Counted from the first letter of the stretch, positions 35,431-47,745 are shown. The stretch: 64,000 bases of DNA from Bryum argenteum (GCA_037043015.1 CM073321.1:13710001-13774000), one strand, 5' to 3'. Made by a program: numbers and translations. Notes: generated by a model from the letters alone, not told the origin.

Positions 35431-35882
35431 CCAACACGTAATTCGTTATAATGGGAATATTCAAACTCTCAAAAACCAATCGGCCTAAATTCCAACATAT
35501 GTATCGAGCTAAACGCTCGTATTGTAGAGCTAAACTGAATACAAAAGATGAGGACAGTAGCAAACGCAAAATGTATCCTGAGAGCAATTTGCAAAAAGAG
35601 CACAATAAAACGATAATCTCAATTAAACTGGGAATCGACAATCAACTCCAAAAAATTACAAACACTTGAATTGTTGACTTTAAGGCATAACAACTGTACC
35701 AATACTAAACTACGGATATCTATTGCTAGCAAAGATAAGAGGTAGGACTTCTACTTGCATTTCTAAGCTGAATCTATTGGCAAAAAGTCACGACACAATA
35801 AATTGATAGCTCAAATTGCACTGCGGTCACTTAGCTCGACTAGAGCTAAATTGGCATGCCCAAATAAACTAGGATTGTCGGG
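35431..35882. other. Downstream region of the GHTHEDID-family gene
   Basis: AT-rich, with one degenerate AGCTCGA palindrome at about 35828 (cttagctcgactagagctaa). It probably holds the 3' untranslated region of the leftward gene. Nothing else is supported. Confidence 0.4.
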
Positions 35883-38675
35883 CTACTCCTCTCCACCGTC
35901 GAACCGCTCAATACTTTGCTTGATGATGTCGATTTGACGCTCCGATAATGAAATAATCGGACGCCGAGAGCCAAGTTTTGCACTTGATTTCCATGACTTA
36001 AAAATAGCATCAGCATGAAGCCATTCCGGAATGTGAGTGTCTTCAACTTTCCATTTGAAAGTCTTATTTGTATCCCAACCAGCCTAGGTTTCCTGAACAA
36101 CACTATTTTTTGATGCAGGTTGAAAATATTGCATTTCAATACAGCCTGGATAGTTGTGATCAACATCAAAATCAGTTAAAGCCCTAGCAATCTAGAAAGG
36201 ACGAGCATCCCCGTCGGCTGGACGTAGAGCTACAAAATATCCAGCAAAAACATCTCGACCAACCCGAAACGACTCCCTTGGTCTATATAACAACAACCGT
36301 CCGATAAAGTGCGGATCACGCCCATATTCCTCTCGCAATTCGCCAGTATTTAAGAATTCTCGTGTCGCAGGTACTTGGGTTAAAGGCCAACACCCGTTCT
36401 TCAAAAATGGACACACCTCTATAGGCTCAACCAACGCAAGCTTCACAGCTCGCCAATAGCGAATAACAAATTCATGACGCTGACAAAATTCTCCAGATAT
36501 GTCCTCCACACATGCAGTCTCCCACATCTTAATAAACCCTCCAATGCCTTTTGCAATGTCATCACGATTCTTCATGGGAATGGGCGCCAAAGGTTTCATG
36601 TCACCTGTAGGTAACAATGCTTTTCCTGTACTTCTATCTTCTTTCCACAATTTTATACCTCCATTAGGAGAAGGTAACCACTCATTGTCTGTGCATAACA
36701 TCTTATACTCCATCATAGGCCATCCATTGTCATGCTTATAAAACTTGAATTGCTGACCCTCCGAATGCCCAACTAGAATTTCATCTCTAGAACCAATGTA
36801 GTCTTTGATATAACCCTTGAAGTCAGGTATTTCCTCTATCAAATGAGGAATGACCGGCAAAGACTCCGCGTCCATAAATGACTTCATCAACTGAGGAAGT
36901 GTGAGAAAGTCATTCTCTTTGAGATTCATGCTCCAACGTCCGAAGAGGGCGTCAATATCTTCGTGGGTATGTCCAACTAACAAGAAATTGACATATACTT
37001 CACGGAACACACCCATGTGTACCAAAAGAGACCAAAAGCAAAACATAAATCTATTCTTGTTGTCAGAAGCTGCGTTGTCCAGTTGCACATGCAAGACAGG
37101 AGGTAGAAGCTCCGCCACCCCAAAAACTTCACTTTCAGGTTGAAGAGAGTTTAAACACCCTTCTTTTCCAAACAATACAGCTTCAAATAAAGGCAGCGAC
37201 CCCGAATTTGCGAATAATGACTTCGAATACGAGATCGGAACACCTTCTAGATCTCGTAAAAGCTTTAATATTGATCCAACAATGTGATTGCAATCACTTG
37301 GATAAATATCGAGCCCATAATGAGCATACCGGACATCGCTATGCTCGTGCGCAATCATGCCAGTCACAGCAATTAGAAGCTTCATCAATGCATCATTTGC
37401 CTTTGTGTTATGTGAAAATACAGGGCACGCAGTCTTTGCATGATCCATTTTGTCATGTATTATACAAAGCACATCTCTCGGCCTCTGAATAGAAAGAGAA
37501 CGATTTGAATAATAATACTCACGATGCGTTTCTTGATGATGCAAATGCTCCTCAAGCTTCTTGATCCACATATTCTCTTCACATGAATCAGGTACCATAG
37601 ACTTGATCATTGTCTCCATCCTGTCACAGGTTGAGAAACGAGCAAAGTTGCCCCCCTGCGCCTTCTTTGAATACTCAGAAAATTTTGACCTCCCAATCCT
37701 GCTCAGTGTGCTCTGAGAAATAGACATCAAGCCCAACCTCTCATTGATGTCATTGATCCCGGGTATGGCATCCTTCCATCTGAAGGACGACGGCAAGGAC
37801 CGAGACACAACCTTCTCACCAGATTTCAACATCTTCGTCCGGTGAGGCATATGATCAGCAACATTGTCAATGAATGTCTTCAGAGTAGCTACAGCTTGCT
37901 TTACATGCAATCGTGGTTTCTTTTGACCAACATTGCCATGGTGGCGAGCACGTAGTCCAGTTGCAGCTTTTGCCTTCCTCCTCTAGAATGTTGAAATCAG
38001 AACTCCACTTATATGTTGCCATGCATGCGCGCAAACGTCAATGCCTTCAGTTGTTACCATCATCGTGCCGTCAGGTGCCTGATGAAAACGATTATGAACA
38101 TCTATTTTGAAATGTGACTTAAATTTAAAACCCGACGCCTCGTACATCTGCTTTCGGAGAGCCATAATTTTCTCTCGAGGAAAAGGTTGGCAACAGTTCT
38201 TGCTGCAGCAAATCTTGCTTGCAACCAAGTTGACTGAATCTAACGTCAGGAGCTCCTCTTCTCTCTTGGTCCTTAAGAATTGTCGGTTTCGTTGTCCCAA
38301 CTCATATGGATGCACCTCCTTCTTCTTTGGATGATCGCGGGCATAAACAGCGACGTTGAACTGATCAAGTAGTAACCAACCCTCATGCATAGCATGGCTG
38401 AGCTTCCAGCTCCTAGTTCCATAAATGGTCTTAGCAGGTACGAAGTTGAAATTCAAGCACTTCACGATCTGCACAACTACTTGATCTTCACATACGGGCT
38501 CGTCATTACTCTCAAGCATTCTTTCAGCGTCCAGAGTCTGACAAATGCCTTCACCAACAACGTCCTCACTATCGTTGAGAAGTGTCACAAATTTCGTAAC
38601 CCATTTACTTCTGGGCAGTCCGGGGCAATCTTTTAAGTGCTCCGGAAGAACAAGCTCGGAAGGACCATCCAAGTC
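35883..38675 (-). CDS. GHTHEDID-family (DUF7869-like) transposase-like protein, main exon
   Basis: About 930 codons in one frame from 38675 to TAG at 35883, with no indel seen. Ordered features: a Cys cluster (KICCSKNCCQPF, about 38215-38180), DVCAHAWQHISG (about 38030), IIHDKMDHAKTA (about 37460-37430), the core VQLDNAASDNKNRF (about 37090-37050) and LLVGHTHEDIDALFGRW (about 36985-36935). D, N, H and D at these places are conserved with the copy at 22.9-25.3 kb. Proteins with this layout are widespread and often repeated in eukaryote genomes; I infer a DDE-type nuclease of a mobile element, not proven. Three in-frame TAG codons (37983, 36192, 36084) would truncate it. Confidence 0.6.
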
Positions 38676-38761
38676 CTATAAGACCATATACATAGACGAA
38701 TTAGTACGAATGGGGAAACTCAAAACAAAATTGTATTATGCAAAATAAGTAAGTCCAACAC

Positions 38762-38815
38762 CTCTGAAAAAAGACGCTGAAAATCACCGTCGCCATCGGA
38801 TTCACTCAATTCCAT
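38762..38815 (-). CDS. First coding exon of the GHTHEDID-family gene
   Basis: ATG at 38815 gives MELSESDGDGDFQRLFSE, exactly 18 codons, ending at a CAGAG/GTGTTG donor. The next exon starts at 38675 after a TATAG acceptor in the same phase. An attcag acceptor lies just upstream of the ATG (about 38821), so the 5' leader is spliced from an exon further right, and the palindrome array falls in that leader intron. Confidence 0.55.
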
Positions 38816-38924
38816 GATAACCTGAATGCCAGCAATAAACAAACAATCATGAGAAATCATTGGTAACTTAATCTACGTGCAGTCAGAAATGTCTAAGACC
38901 ATTGAGAATGTATGACCATTTAGC

Positions 38925-39395
38925 TCGACTCGAGCTGAATGGGCTTCAAGATAAGTGTCCACCACTCACTCACGATGCACGCGTATATTGAAGACCATTA
39001 AGCTCGAGTGGAGCTAAATGGTCATCACGCTTCAACACCTTCGAGGTAAGCGTGATGAACAGTTTTCTTAATGACCATTTAGCTCGACTCGAGCTAAATG
39101 GTCATCAAGATAACTGTTCACCACTCACCGCGAAGCAGTAAAAGCTGGATGACCATTTAGCTCGAGTCGAGCTAAACGGGCATACTACTCCGTTGCAAGT
39201 TAAGCCCATTTAGCTCAACCCGAGCTAAATGTGCTTACTGCTCTGATTCAGTGCAAGCCTATTTAGCTCGACTCGAGCTAAACGGGCTTGCATTGAATCA
39301 GAGTAGTACGCCCATTTAGCTCGACTCGAGCTAAATGGGCTTGCACTTAATCAGAGCAAAAAGCCCATTTCGCTCGAGTCAAGCTAAATGGTCTT
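38925..39395. repeat. AGCTCGA palindrome array, left (about nine copies)
   Basis: Palindromes with core TTTAGCTCGA-S-TCGAGCTAAA lie near 38927, 38995, 39077, 39145, 39207, 39260, 39312 and 39365, the last four about 52 bp apart. Arms extend into matching flanks (gccca/tgggc or gacca/tggtc). Variants occur in pairs on both arms in several copies. The array lies in the inferred 5' leader intron of the GHTHEDID-family gene. Confidence 0.9.
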
Positions 39396-39839
39396 CCAAT
39401 GAATCCTTAAGTACAGGACTTCATGAGCTTGTCATATTTCATGCATTTGCTATATGAAACTACCTCGATATTTGTGCACAACAAATAGTGAAAATCGTTC
39501 TTGGGAACTGTGCACAAGTAAAATAGTATATTTGCCTCGATTTCCGTGCACAACTACTCCGACGAAATCCACATTGCCATCAGGAATGCACCACGATGAA
39601 GGCAAGATATGACGAATCAACAACAAATTCTTGTTATACATTGAAATTGAGGTTAATGATCGAACTTACCCTCACGCCGTGCTTGACAGCTGCAATACTT
39701 CAACGAAGGCCCTGGGCATCCTCAATAGCAGTACGCGCATCAACTCCAGAGCTACTAAGAGTCCCAAACCCTAATCAAAATTTTCAAAACCGGAAGCACA
39801 AATGGAAAACGGACTTTAGGCGAAACGTAGTGTACTGAG
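39396..39839. other. Leader-intron sequence right of the left palindrome array
   Basis: AT-rich, with a pair of short repeated motifs (tatttgtgcacaac / tttccgtgcacaact, about 39470 and 39542). No coding feature is supported. Confidence 0.35.
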
Positions 39840-40250
39840 ACGAAGGGCAGAGATGCGAAGGTGCGGAGGTGAGGCGAAGGGCAACAGGAGCGGAGCAGGA
39901 GAGGAGCGGAAAGAGCACAGGAGCGGAGCAGGAGCGAAAGAGTGGAAAGAGCACAGGAGCGGAGCAAGAGCGGAAAGAGCACAGGAGCGGAGCAGGAGAG
40001 GAGCGGAAAGCGCATAGTGCGCAAATGAGGAGAGAGCAAGACCAAGCGGGACGAGAAATGGCGCCAAAAAAGAGCACGAACTCAACAGAGAAAGGGCGCC
40101 AAAAAAGGCCAGTAACGGTCAGAGAATTTTGAGTAAAAGCGATGTTGTTGGGAACGTCGGGAGGAACGGGGAGCTTCACGAGGAACGGGGAACTTCACGG
40201 TGAACGGGGACATCTTGGGAACTTTGGGAGGAACGAGGTTATCTTGGGCC
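39840..40250 (-). promoter_or_regulatory. GC-rich 5' exon/promoter region of the leftward gene
   Basis: Compositionally sharp block: read leftward it is pyrimidine-rich with many CTCCTGCTCCGCTCCTGTGC-type repeats (39885-40010), next to AT-rich DNA on its right. Its position, upstream of the leftward leader intron, makes it the likely transcription start. Two GGCGCCAAAAAA sequences sit at 40060-40071 and 40095-40106; on the gene's strand they read TTTTTTGGCGCC, close to the plant E2F site TTTSSCGC. A taacggtca motif at 40113 resembles the AACGG core of mitosis-linked MYB elements. Cell-cycle control is an inference from these motifs only. Confidence 0.4.
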
Positions 40251-43200
40251 AGTAATAATCATTTGAAGTTAAGTCGCCGAGAAATCCGGAATATTTCTAA
40301 AAATAGAAATTACATAATTGTAATAAAAAAAACCGGATTCGCGAGGAAATTGGATAACCCAAACTCAAATTAACAAAATATTCTCATATTGGGCACTAGA
40401 ATGTTAACCCCTAAATGCGCCGAATGTCAAAAAACGACAGTTTGGATAGAAGGCAGAATTTTGAATAGCCATATCTTCTTCATCCGAGGTCCGTTTTGGA
40501 TGAAATCACTTGGGTTTTGCTCCAAATCAAGTCTAGTTTGTATTCTAAACTTTGCAATAAAGTATGAATTAATGGAATGCACTTTAGTGAAGACACCTCT
40601 TCTGTTTGATTGGAAATTAGTCAATTTTACATCAAACCATAAAACCGTAATGAAAAGCTCTAGTCCCTAGACCATAACTAACTTAACGTTTGATATTTTA
40701 TAAATCAATAACTTTAATAATAATAATACTTTTGCCATTGTTGCAAACATTTTTTACCGCAATTCATCCGACTACACAACGAGAAAAAGAAACTTCAATC
40801 TAGTTGTTAAAGAGATAGTGTCATTTGTTATTTGGACCATAGTTTACAAGATTACCTTAAATAGAGTATAGGGAGAAAGATAGAAAATTATTAAATTACA
40901 TGATATTTATACTAACTTATTAAATGTTTAGAGGGAACACAAATTGTTCTCGTCGTGTACCTTGGATTGATGTAATCTTGAATGATTTAATTTTATTTCA
41001 TACTAAATTGAGTGCGCAGGACTTTGAAGAGTTTGAATTCATAGAGCTGTGATAAAGTATCAGATGGAGAGTAGAATTATTGTGAAATTATGTGAATTTA
41101 TTTGCATTACTTCCATATCTCAACTCTAACAATTGTTAGGTTTATTTTGGTGAATTAGCATGTGAAATGATGGACGCTATTATCATTTGCTAAGCTTTTA
41201 TGTCTAGCGTTTATGCTCAATTTATCAAAACCGACAGGTGATGTGAGGTATTGTAACATTCGTACTTACTAAAATACGTGTATTATTAAAAGACTAATAC
41301 TTTGCACTTTACAATGGTTATAGTAAATATAGTATTGAGTTTTTTTAAATGTGATTCTATAAGATTAGTTTCTACCTATTTAGGTATGCTATATTAAGTA
41401 TGATATTCAATAGGTTGAATGTTGTATTTTACAAATGCCTATTGTAAACACAACATTCAATATATTTATGTGAGATACCATTATATAAGTATTTAGACAG
41501 TGAATAAGTCGAGGAATTATAAGTTTAATACTTAGCTTTTTCAAGCGTATTATTACCATATATGATATTTGAAATATATAATTATTAGTTAAGAATTTAG
41601 TCTTGTTAACATTCAGTGAGTAAATATATTTTACAGGTTTAATATTCTATGTGTGGTATTCAAACTTAATAATATTAAGTTTTACTTCAATTCTTATGCT
41701 AAGATGATTTTTATAGTATGGTATTCTAAATTTGTTTTCAAAAATTTAGAATGAATCCGCATCTACGCTTTCTTCCACAAAGTTGCTATCTAGCTTCTCT
41801 TTACATTTCAATCCTAAATCATTCTCTTTAAAATTAATTAACCTTTAATCCTCAACCCTATACACTATAACCAAAATCTTGATTCGTAAACTCTAAAGCC
41901 AAAATTCTATACACTAAATCCTATACTAAACCCTTAACCCTAAACACTTATTTAACTTTGAAACATAACTTCTAACGTATAAAAGATTATAAACTTGCCT
42001 GGTAGTTACTTTGAATTTCAATCAGTATCAATGGAAAAATATCATAAAACACAAATTTTAGAATTCTTCTGTCGAACACTATATAATTTTTGAGGAAATC
42101 TAGTTAAAGGTATTTATTAGTATTACGTAAATTTTTTAAGAATCTCAAGATTAAATTGTTTTATAGGATAAAGAATGAAAACCAAATGTAAAAATAAAAA
42201 AATAAACCAGGTTTAAATAAAAAATTATCACTAATTAAACTACGTTAAAATTATTATAATGTCAGGCGTATATTACGAGTTGTGGTATACGAAAGAATGC
42301 GAGAATTTTCTCAAATTTACAACAATATTTGATTAATCAGATTTCATGTTTCAGTGTTGCAATCCCTACTCGGAAAGAGAGGGGTTTGCAATGATGCAAT
42401 GGAACATTGAATGTCCAAGTAAGCAATGTTTGTAACATTGGAAACCCTTTACTTTCGCAGTAGTGAATATGAATAATTACTATGAATTTTTCAAATGGCC
42501 GGTTTACATTACACAAAGTTTTATAATTTTATAGTTTTTTAAACTATATCAAATCAAATTAATTATTATATTATATTAAAATATATTAATTTTTATTCAA
42601 TATACTAATATGTTTTATTTTACTATATTATACTATATGAAAATATATTTCTTATAAATATATATTAAATATTACGGAAAATGCTTATATATTCTATTTT
42701 ACTATATTAAATCATATTAAAATAAATATTATTATATCATATCATGTCAAGTTATGTTATATTACACCATAATATATTAAATATACCTAAATCATGTTCG
42801 GTTCATACAATCATGAACAACAATGTATCAACAATAAATTACAATATTATAACATTTACAATAGATTTTGGAACTTATAAAATTTTGTTATAATAGAAGA
42901 TAATAATGTAATAAAGGTAAATTATAAAATCATTACATCACCAACGGTGTATATCAAACATCGAGCGTGTTTTACTAATGAAAGTTGTGTACGAACAATC
43001 GAAAATGTTTTTCCGTCATTCTTTACCTTACAATCTTGAGAATCTTAGGTTTGTCTATGTGTATTTGTTGTGGCAGCAGCGAAATCGCAAAATTTGTAAC
43101 TAAAAACGTTGTACTTTTGTGAATCTAACAGCTCCTAAGTAATAAGAAAGCAGCGGCGATTCTCACTGCACATGGTAGAATGCAAAACATTCGAGTGTTT

Positions 43201-43674
43201 GCTTCAAACTTTACGCACCAAATTGAAACTTAAGACAAGTTCCGTGTCGTCCCTCATATTTCTTTTAAGGAATGTAAACAATCGGAATAGAAAGCGATGT
43301 AGTAGAAGCGCAAGTGGTTCTTCTTGTATGATTCAAATCTTACAATCTCGCTCATTACATTGGGCGTAAAGTTTTCCTCCTGAATTATGATCGTCACTAA
43401 TGAAAATATAAATAATAAGATCTTAATTGTATAAACATTGGTTCTATTCACTAATTTTGATAAAATCATGAAATTAGATTTCTAAGATTCCATTGGGATT
43501 TGCCTTTTGAATTTAATATTTAAACATAAATAAGCGGATTATATGTAAATTTAATTGGACTTTAGTTCTATGCACTAATTTAAATAAAATGATAAAATTA
43601 GATTTCTAGAATCACTTGGGATTCATATTTAGTTCTTAGGTGTACCTAAAGTGCATTTGAAAACAGGACACATG
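40251..43674. other. AT-rich intergenic spacer between the divergent genes
   Basis: Low GC with tata/atatt runs (42540-42790). The start of a MITE relative of the element at 43675 is seen at 40395-40440 (taacccctaaatgcgcc followed by tgtcaaaaaacgaca); its other end was not found. No coding region is convincing. Confidence 0.55.
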
Positions 43675-44111
43675 CTTAACCCCTAAACGCCCAAGGGGGG
43701 GGTAAAGCTCCTAACAATTGGTAATAATGCTGATTTTTTCAAAATTGCGTAAAAACAAATAAAAGATGAAAATGGAAAATCCAACCATAGGATCTTCTTT
43801 GGAGCATGGCAATTAGTATGACCTCTAAGTTGCATGCCATTTGGAGGTATGGATTTCAAGATCCATGCAAAAAAAGGGTGAAGATCACACCACCAAAACT
43901 TTCATGAAAAATCTCTTTCGCCCCCTCTCACAAATTGAGGATCAAGGATTTTACTATTTATCCAAGGAGGGAGTAGAGTAAACCCACCGAGGAGTTGAGC
44001 GAAAAAAACGGCGGATGAAAAATCAATTGGATGAAAGCGGGGTTGTGCACCAAAGACGGAGCCTCACATCCAGAATGTCGAAAAACGACACTGTGGGCGC
44101 TTAAGGGTTAA
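43675..44111. mobile_element. MITE, 437 bp, TTAACCCCTAAACGCCC ends
   Basis: The left end CTTAACCCCTAAACGCCC pairs with the right end GGGCGCTTAAGGGTTAA as a 17-bp inverted repeat with three mismatches. ACATG is repeated at 43670-43674 and 44112-44116 as a 5-bp target duplication. A TGTCG-AAAAA-CGACA hairpin lies just inside the right end and recurs, altered, at 40415. The superfamily is not clear from a 5-bp duplication. The interior is noncoding. Confidence 0.75.
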
Positions 44112-45589
44112 ACATGTACATAGTATGGTTATTAATCTATAATATATCCAATATCATTACCATTCGTAACTTCCTAGATCAGTTAGGCAAATATTTGTAT
44201 TTGATATCAAAATTTATTCAATTAAATTCAAAGGTTGTCTAAAATTATCTAATATTGTCTAAAAAGATTTATTTTTCACCTTTGAACATCATGCTTTCAT
44301 GATCTATAAGAAAGCTGAAGTAGAAATCTATCATACTTGTATATATATATATATATATTTTATTCAAGATTGAATCAGATTTTATTCAGTTTTATATATA
44401 CAACTTAATTAGTAATTCATACAAATACATAATTAAGAATTTATTTTCTCTTAAAGTTATAAAAACCACTTACACTCTCTTTTTGCGCCTACATTTGTTG
44501 TTTTTATTTACTTTAAATTCTGTCAAATAATTCAATTCTCATTTTCTTTCCACAGTCACCTAGTTTTTTCTAGCATATAATATTTTTAACACATGTATCA
44601 CAAATATATGGTCTTATTTAGGTGTTTTAGCAATGATAATCATATACCTATCAAAACTTAGATGCGTTAATCCTATGATATATTTTATGATCCCATAATT
44701 TTTATAAGGTTATTATTAGCTAGTCACAGTACAAAAATCTTTTTATCCCGCATTTTATTTATTTTTCCCTTATTATTCAAAGTTCCAATGTGTTAAAACT
44801 TATGTAAGAAACTCATAGCATATAGATGCGTCTTTCTCACAAATTTATAAATATCACCATCATTTATATAGGGTCATAATTAGTTAATCTAAGATTTAAA
44901 AATATTTTTTCTCATCTTCTTTATATTTTCTACAAATTATTCAAAGTTCTGTTCGATAGAGGTAATCTAAAGTAAATCGGGAAAAATAGTTCCGATTTCT
45001 TAAAAATTATTCTGATGATTCCATAATTTTTATAGAGTCCTTATTAACAGCGCAGATGGAGGGTGCGAGCGACTTACAACCTACTTCACATATAAAAACC
45101 CCTTTCCATTAATTTTTTTTAAATACATCTCCAAGCGCCTCCTATTTTGATAAGTCTAATTCAACTTGTGTACTTCTTCAGAAATACTTTTATTTCTTGC
45201 ATGCTTCTAAAATACACCCTATATACTTTATAGGGTACCAATCACCTAGGAAATTTCAAAAAAAATTTCAACCCCTTTTTTCCTAAACAAAGGCACCAAC
45301 CCCTCATTCAAAACTTCAAGTAGTCCTAGTGAAACCAAATGTTTTTTGAATAATGATTTAGTATTTATTTTTGGCACTAGGATTATTTCCATGGCTTATA
45401 TAGGGTATGAAGTACACAAAATATTTTCTCCCCATTTTTTTATCCATACCCATGCACCAACTCTTTATTGAAATTTGTTCAAATCTTCAGACATGAGTTT
45501 TAGAGATTACATATAAAATGAACAAAAACAAATAAAATAAACAAAAACTTTTAAAGTACTTAAAAAAAAATAGAAAAAAAAATCTGACA
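44112..45589. other. AT-rich intergenic spacer with a (TA)n microsatellite
   Basis: Contains an uninterrupted TA run at about 44339-44358. The rest is AT-rich and shows no gene or element that can be supported. Confidence 0.55.
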
Positions 45590-46092
45590 AATGCGGGCAG
45601 CCCGGCAAGCAGCAGAGCAGGCCGCACGGGGCGATTTGGCGACCTTCAAAAAGGCGGCGGACGGGCCGCCCAGGCGAACGGCCTCTGCTGCGACAAGAGA
45701 TCGCCCCGCCTCACAAAGAACCTTCCTCCGCCGTGTGTCGCTCCTGTGTGTCCTCCCGCGTTGTCGCTCCTGTGTGTCCTCCGCGTTGTCGCTCCCGCTC
45801 GACGTTTCCACCGTCGCACCCTCCGCTGTGTCGCTCGCGCCCTCTGTTGTGTCGCTCGCACCCTCCATCTGCGCATCTCTCTGCTCTCGCCGAGGTTCTC
45901 ATCGAGCTGTGTTGAGGTCGTTTCTTATCGTTTCTGCATCGTTTCTTATCGCTCCCGGCCATCATCGCCGCTTTCCGCCCTTCTTCTCGCTCCGCCATCC
46001 CATTTGCGCCGCGCGCCTCCTCCATCGCACCTGCCTCCTCCATCGCTCCTGCCTGCGCATTTCAGCGCAATTTTTGACGAGCTATCTTGTAA
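45590..46092 (+). promoter_or_regulatory. GC-rich 5' exon/promoter region of the rightward gene
   Basis: Composition jumps from AT-rich to GC-rich at about 45590. The block contains tcgctcctgtgtgtcctcc-type repeats and a tcgctcccgg run, mirroring the block at 39840-40250 on the other side of the spacer. It ends near gagctatcttgtaagttcg, a good splice donor (cttgtaagt, about 46085-46093), which would join to the acceptor at 47745 before the first ATG. Long frames across it are probably a by-product of low AT content. Confidence 0.4.
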
Positions 46093-46269
46093 GTTCGTAT
46101 TCTGGACTTTTAGGTTTTGGTATCAGTTTGCAGTTTCATAGCTTTTTCAGTACATTGCAGGGCACAATGTTATGGAATGTTGCTCGCGGAGTAATGGAGG
46201 TCTTCCAATTTGTGTTTTTTCCTTCGAAATTTGTGTTTTGCTGTTGAAATGCGCTCATATACAACTTTC

Positions 46270-46375
46270 AGCTCATTTAGCTCGGTGCTCATTCAGCTCG
46301 ATGCCCATTTAGCTCGATGCCCATTTAGCTCGATGCCCATTTAGCTCGATGCCCATTTAGCTCGATGCCAATTTA
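46270..46375. repeat. 16-bp tandem half-palindrome repeats
   Basis: Six to seven tandem copies of atgcccatttagctcg at exact 16-bp steps (gctcg at about 46296, 46312, 46328, 46344, 46360). Each is one arm of the palindrome that fills the following 1.2 kb, without the opposing arm. Confidence 0.9.
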
Positions 46376-46407
46376 ACTTCATTAAATTATTTATCTCCAA
46401 GACCACC

Positions 46408-47660
46408 ACGCCCATTTAGCTCGAGTCGAGCTAAATGGGCTTCACCTGCAACAAGGCAGTAAGCCCATTTAGCTCGACTCGAGCTAAATGGGCTTATCCT
46501 TCAACAAGGCAGTAAGCCTATTTAGCTCGACTCGAGCTAAATGGGCTTACTGCTCTGATTCAGCACAAGCCCATTTAGCTCGACTCGAGCTAAATGGACT
46601 TGACCTGCTACAGGACTGTTAGCCCATTTAGCTCAACTCGAGCTAAATGGGCTTACTGCCGTGTTGCAGGTCAAGCCCATTTAGCTCGAGTCGAGCTAAA
46701 TGGGCCTGACCTTGTGTCAGGTCCGTGACCATTTAGCTCGAGTCGAGCTAAATTGGCTTACTGCTATGTGGCAGTTCAAGCCCATTTAGCTCGACTCGAG
46801 CTAAATGGTCACGGACCTCAAACAAGCCCAGGCCCATTTAGCTCGAGTCGAACTAAATGGGCTTGACTTGCAACAAAGCAGTAAGCCCATTTAGCTCGAG
46901 TCAAAGCTAAATGGGCCTCGACCTGTTTGTCCGTGACCATTTAGCTCGAGTCGAGCTAAATGGGCTTGAATCGCCACAGAGCAAGAAGCCCCATTTAGCT
47001 CGACTCGAGCTAAATGGTCACGGACCTGAAACAAGGTCAGGCCCATTTAGCTTGACTCGAGCTAAATGGGCTTACTGCCTTGTTGAAGGACAAGCCCATT
47101 TAGCTCGAGTCGAGCTAAATGGGCCTAACCTTGTTTAAGGTCCGTGACCATTTAGCTGAAGTCGAGCTAAATGGACTTGACCTGCCATAGAGCAGTAAGC
47201 CCATTTAGCTCGACTCGAGCTAAATGGTCACGGACCTCAAAGAAGGTCAGGCCCATTTAGCTCGAGTCGAGCGAAATGGTCACGGACCTCAAACAAGGTC
47301 AGACCCATTTAGCTTGAGTCGAGCTAAATGGACTTGACCTGAATCAGAGAAGTAAGCCCATTTAGCTCGAGTCGAGCTAAATGTACTCACTGCCATGTTG
47401 CAGATGAAGGCCTAATAAGCCCGTTAACTCGTTTATTCCATTTAGCTCGACTCATCTCATCTTGACCATTTTACTCGTCGAGACCATTTTCCGTATTAGA
47501 TGTCAAGCCCATTTAGCTCGAGTCGAGCTAAATGGACTTACTATTAGGTTCAGGGTCATGCATATTAAGCCTGACTCGAGCTACATGGTCTCGATCCTCG
47601 TTTTGAGGTCAAGCCCATTTAGCTCGAGTCGAGCTAATTGATCTCGCCACCTAATCAAGA
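46408..47660. repeat. AGCTCGA palindrome satellite, 53-bp period
   Basis: About 20 palindromes of up to 31 bp (gcccatttagctcga, one centre base, and its inverse) are spaced with striking regularity: starts at about 46410, 46463, 46516, 46569, 46622, 46675, 46727, 46780, 46832 and 46885 give a 53-bp unit of palindrome plus 22-bp spacer. Centre base C or G alternates; outer arms switch between gccca/tgggc and gacca/tggtc. Units past 47400 are degenerate. The array lies in the inferred leader intron (about 46093-47745) of the rightward gene. Confidence 0.95.
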
Positions 47661-47745
47661 CATGTCAGATTTGATCGTCAAGATAATGACGATGTTTTAC
47701 TGTCCTTGTGAATCTTACATGTGATTCTTGTTTGTTGAATGACAG

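Noticed and set aside
45591..46247. A 218-codon frame at the start of the GC-rich block
   Set aside because: Ser/Arg/Cys-rich translation without domains, overlapping equally long frames in other phases; better explained as a GC-rich leader exon.
46408..47660. Regular palindromic repeats with unique-looking spacers, like a CRISPR array
   Set aside because: The host is a spliced plant-type genome, the spacers are themselves repetitive and vary with the repeat, and there are no cas genes. It is a satellite.
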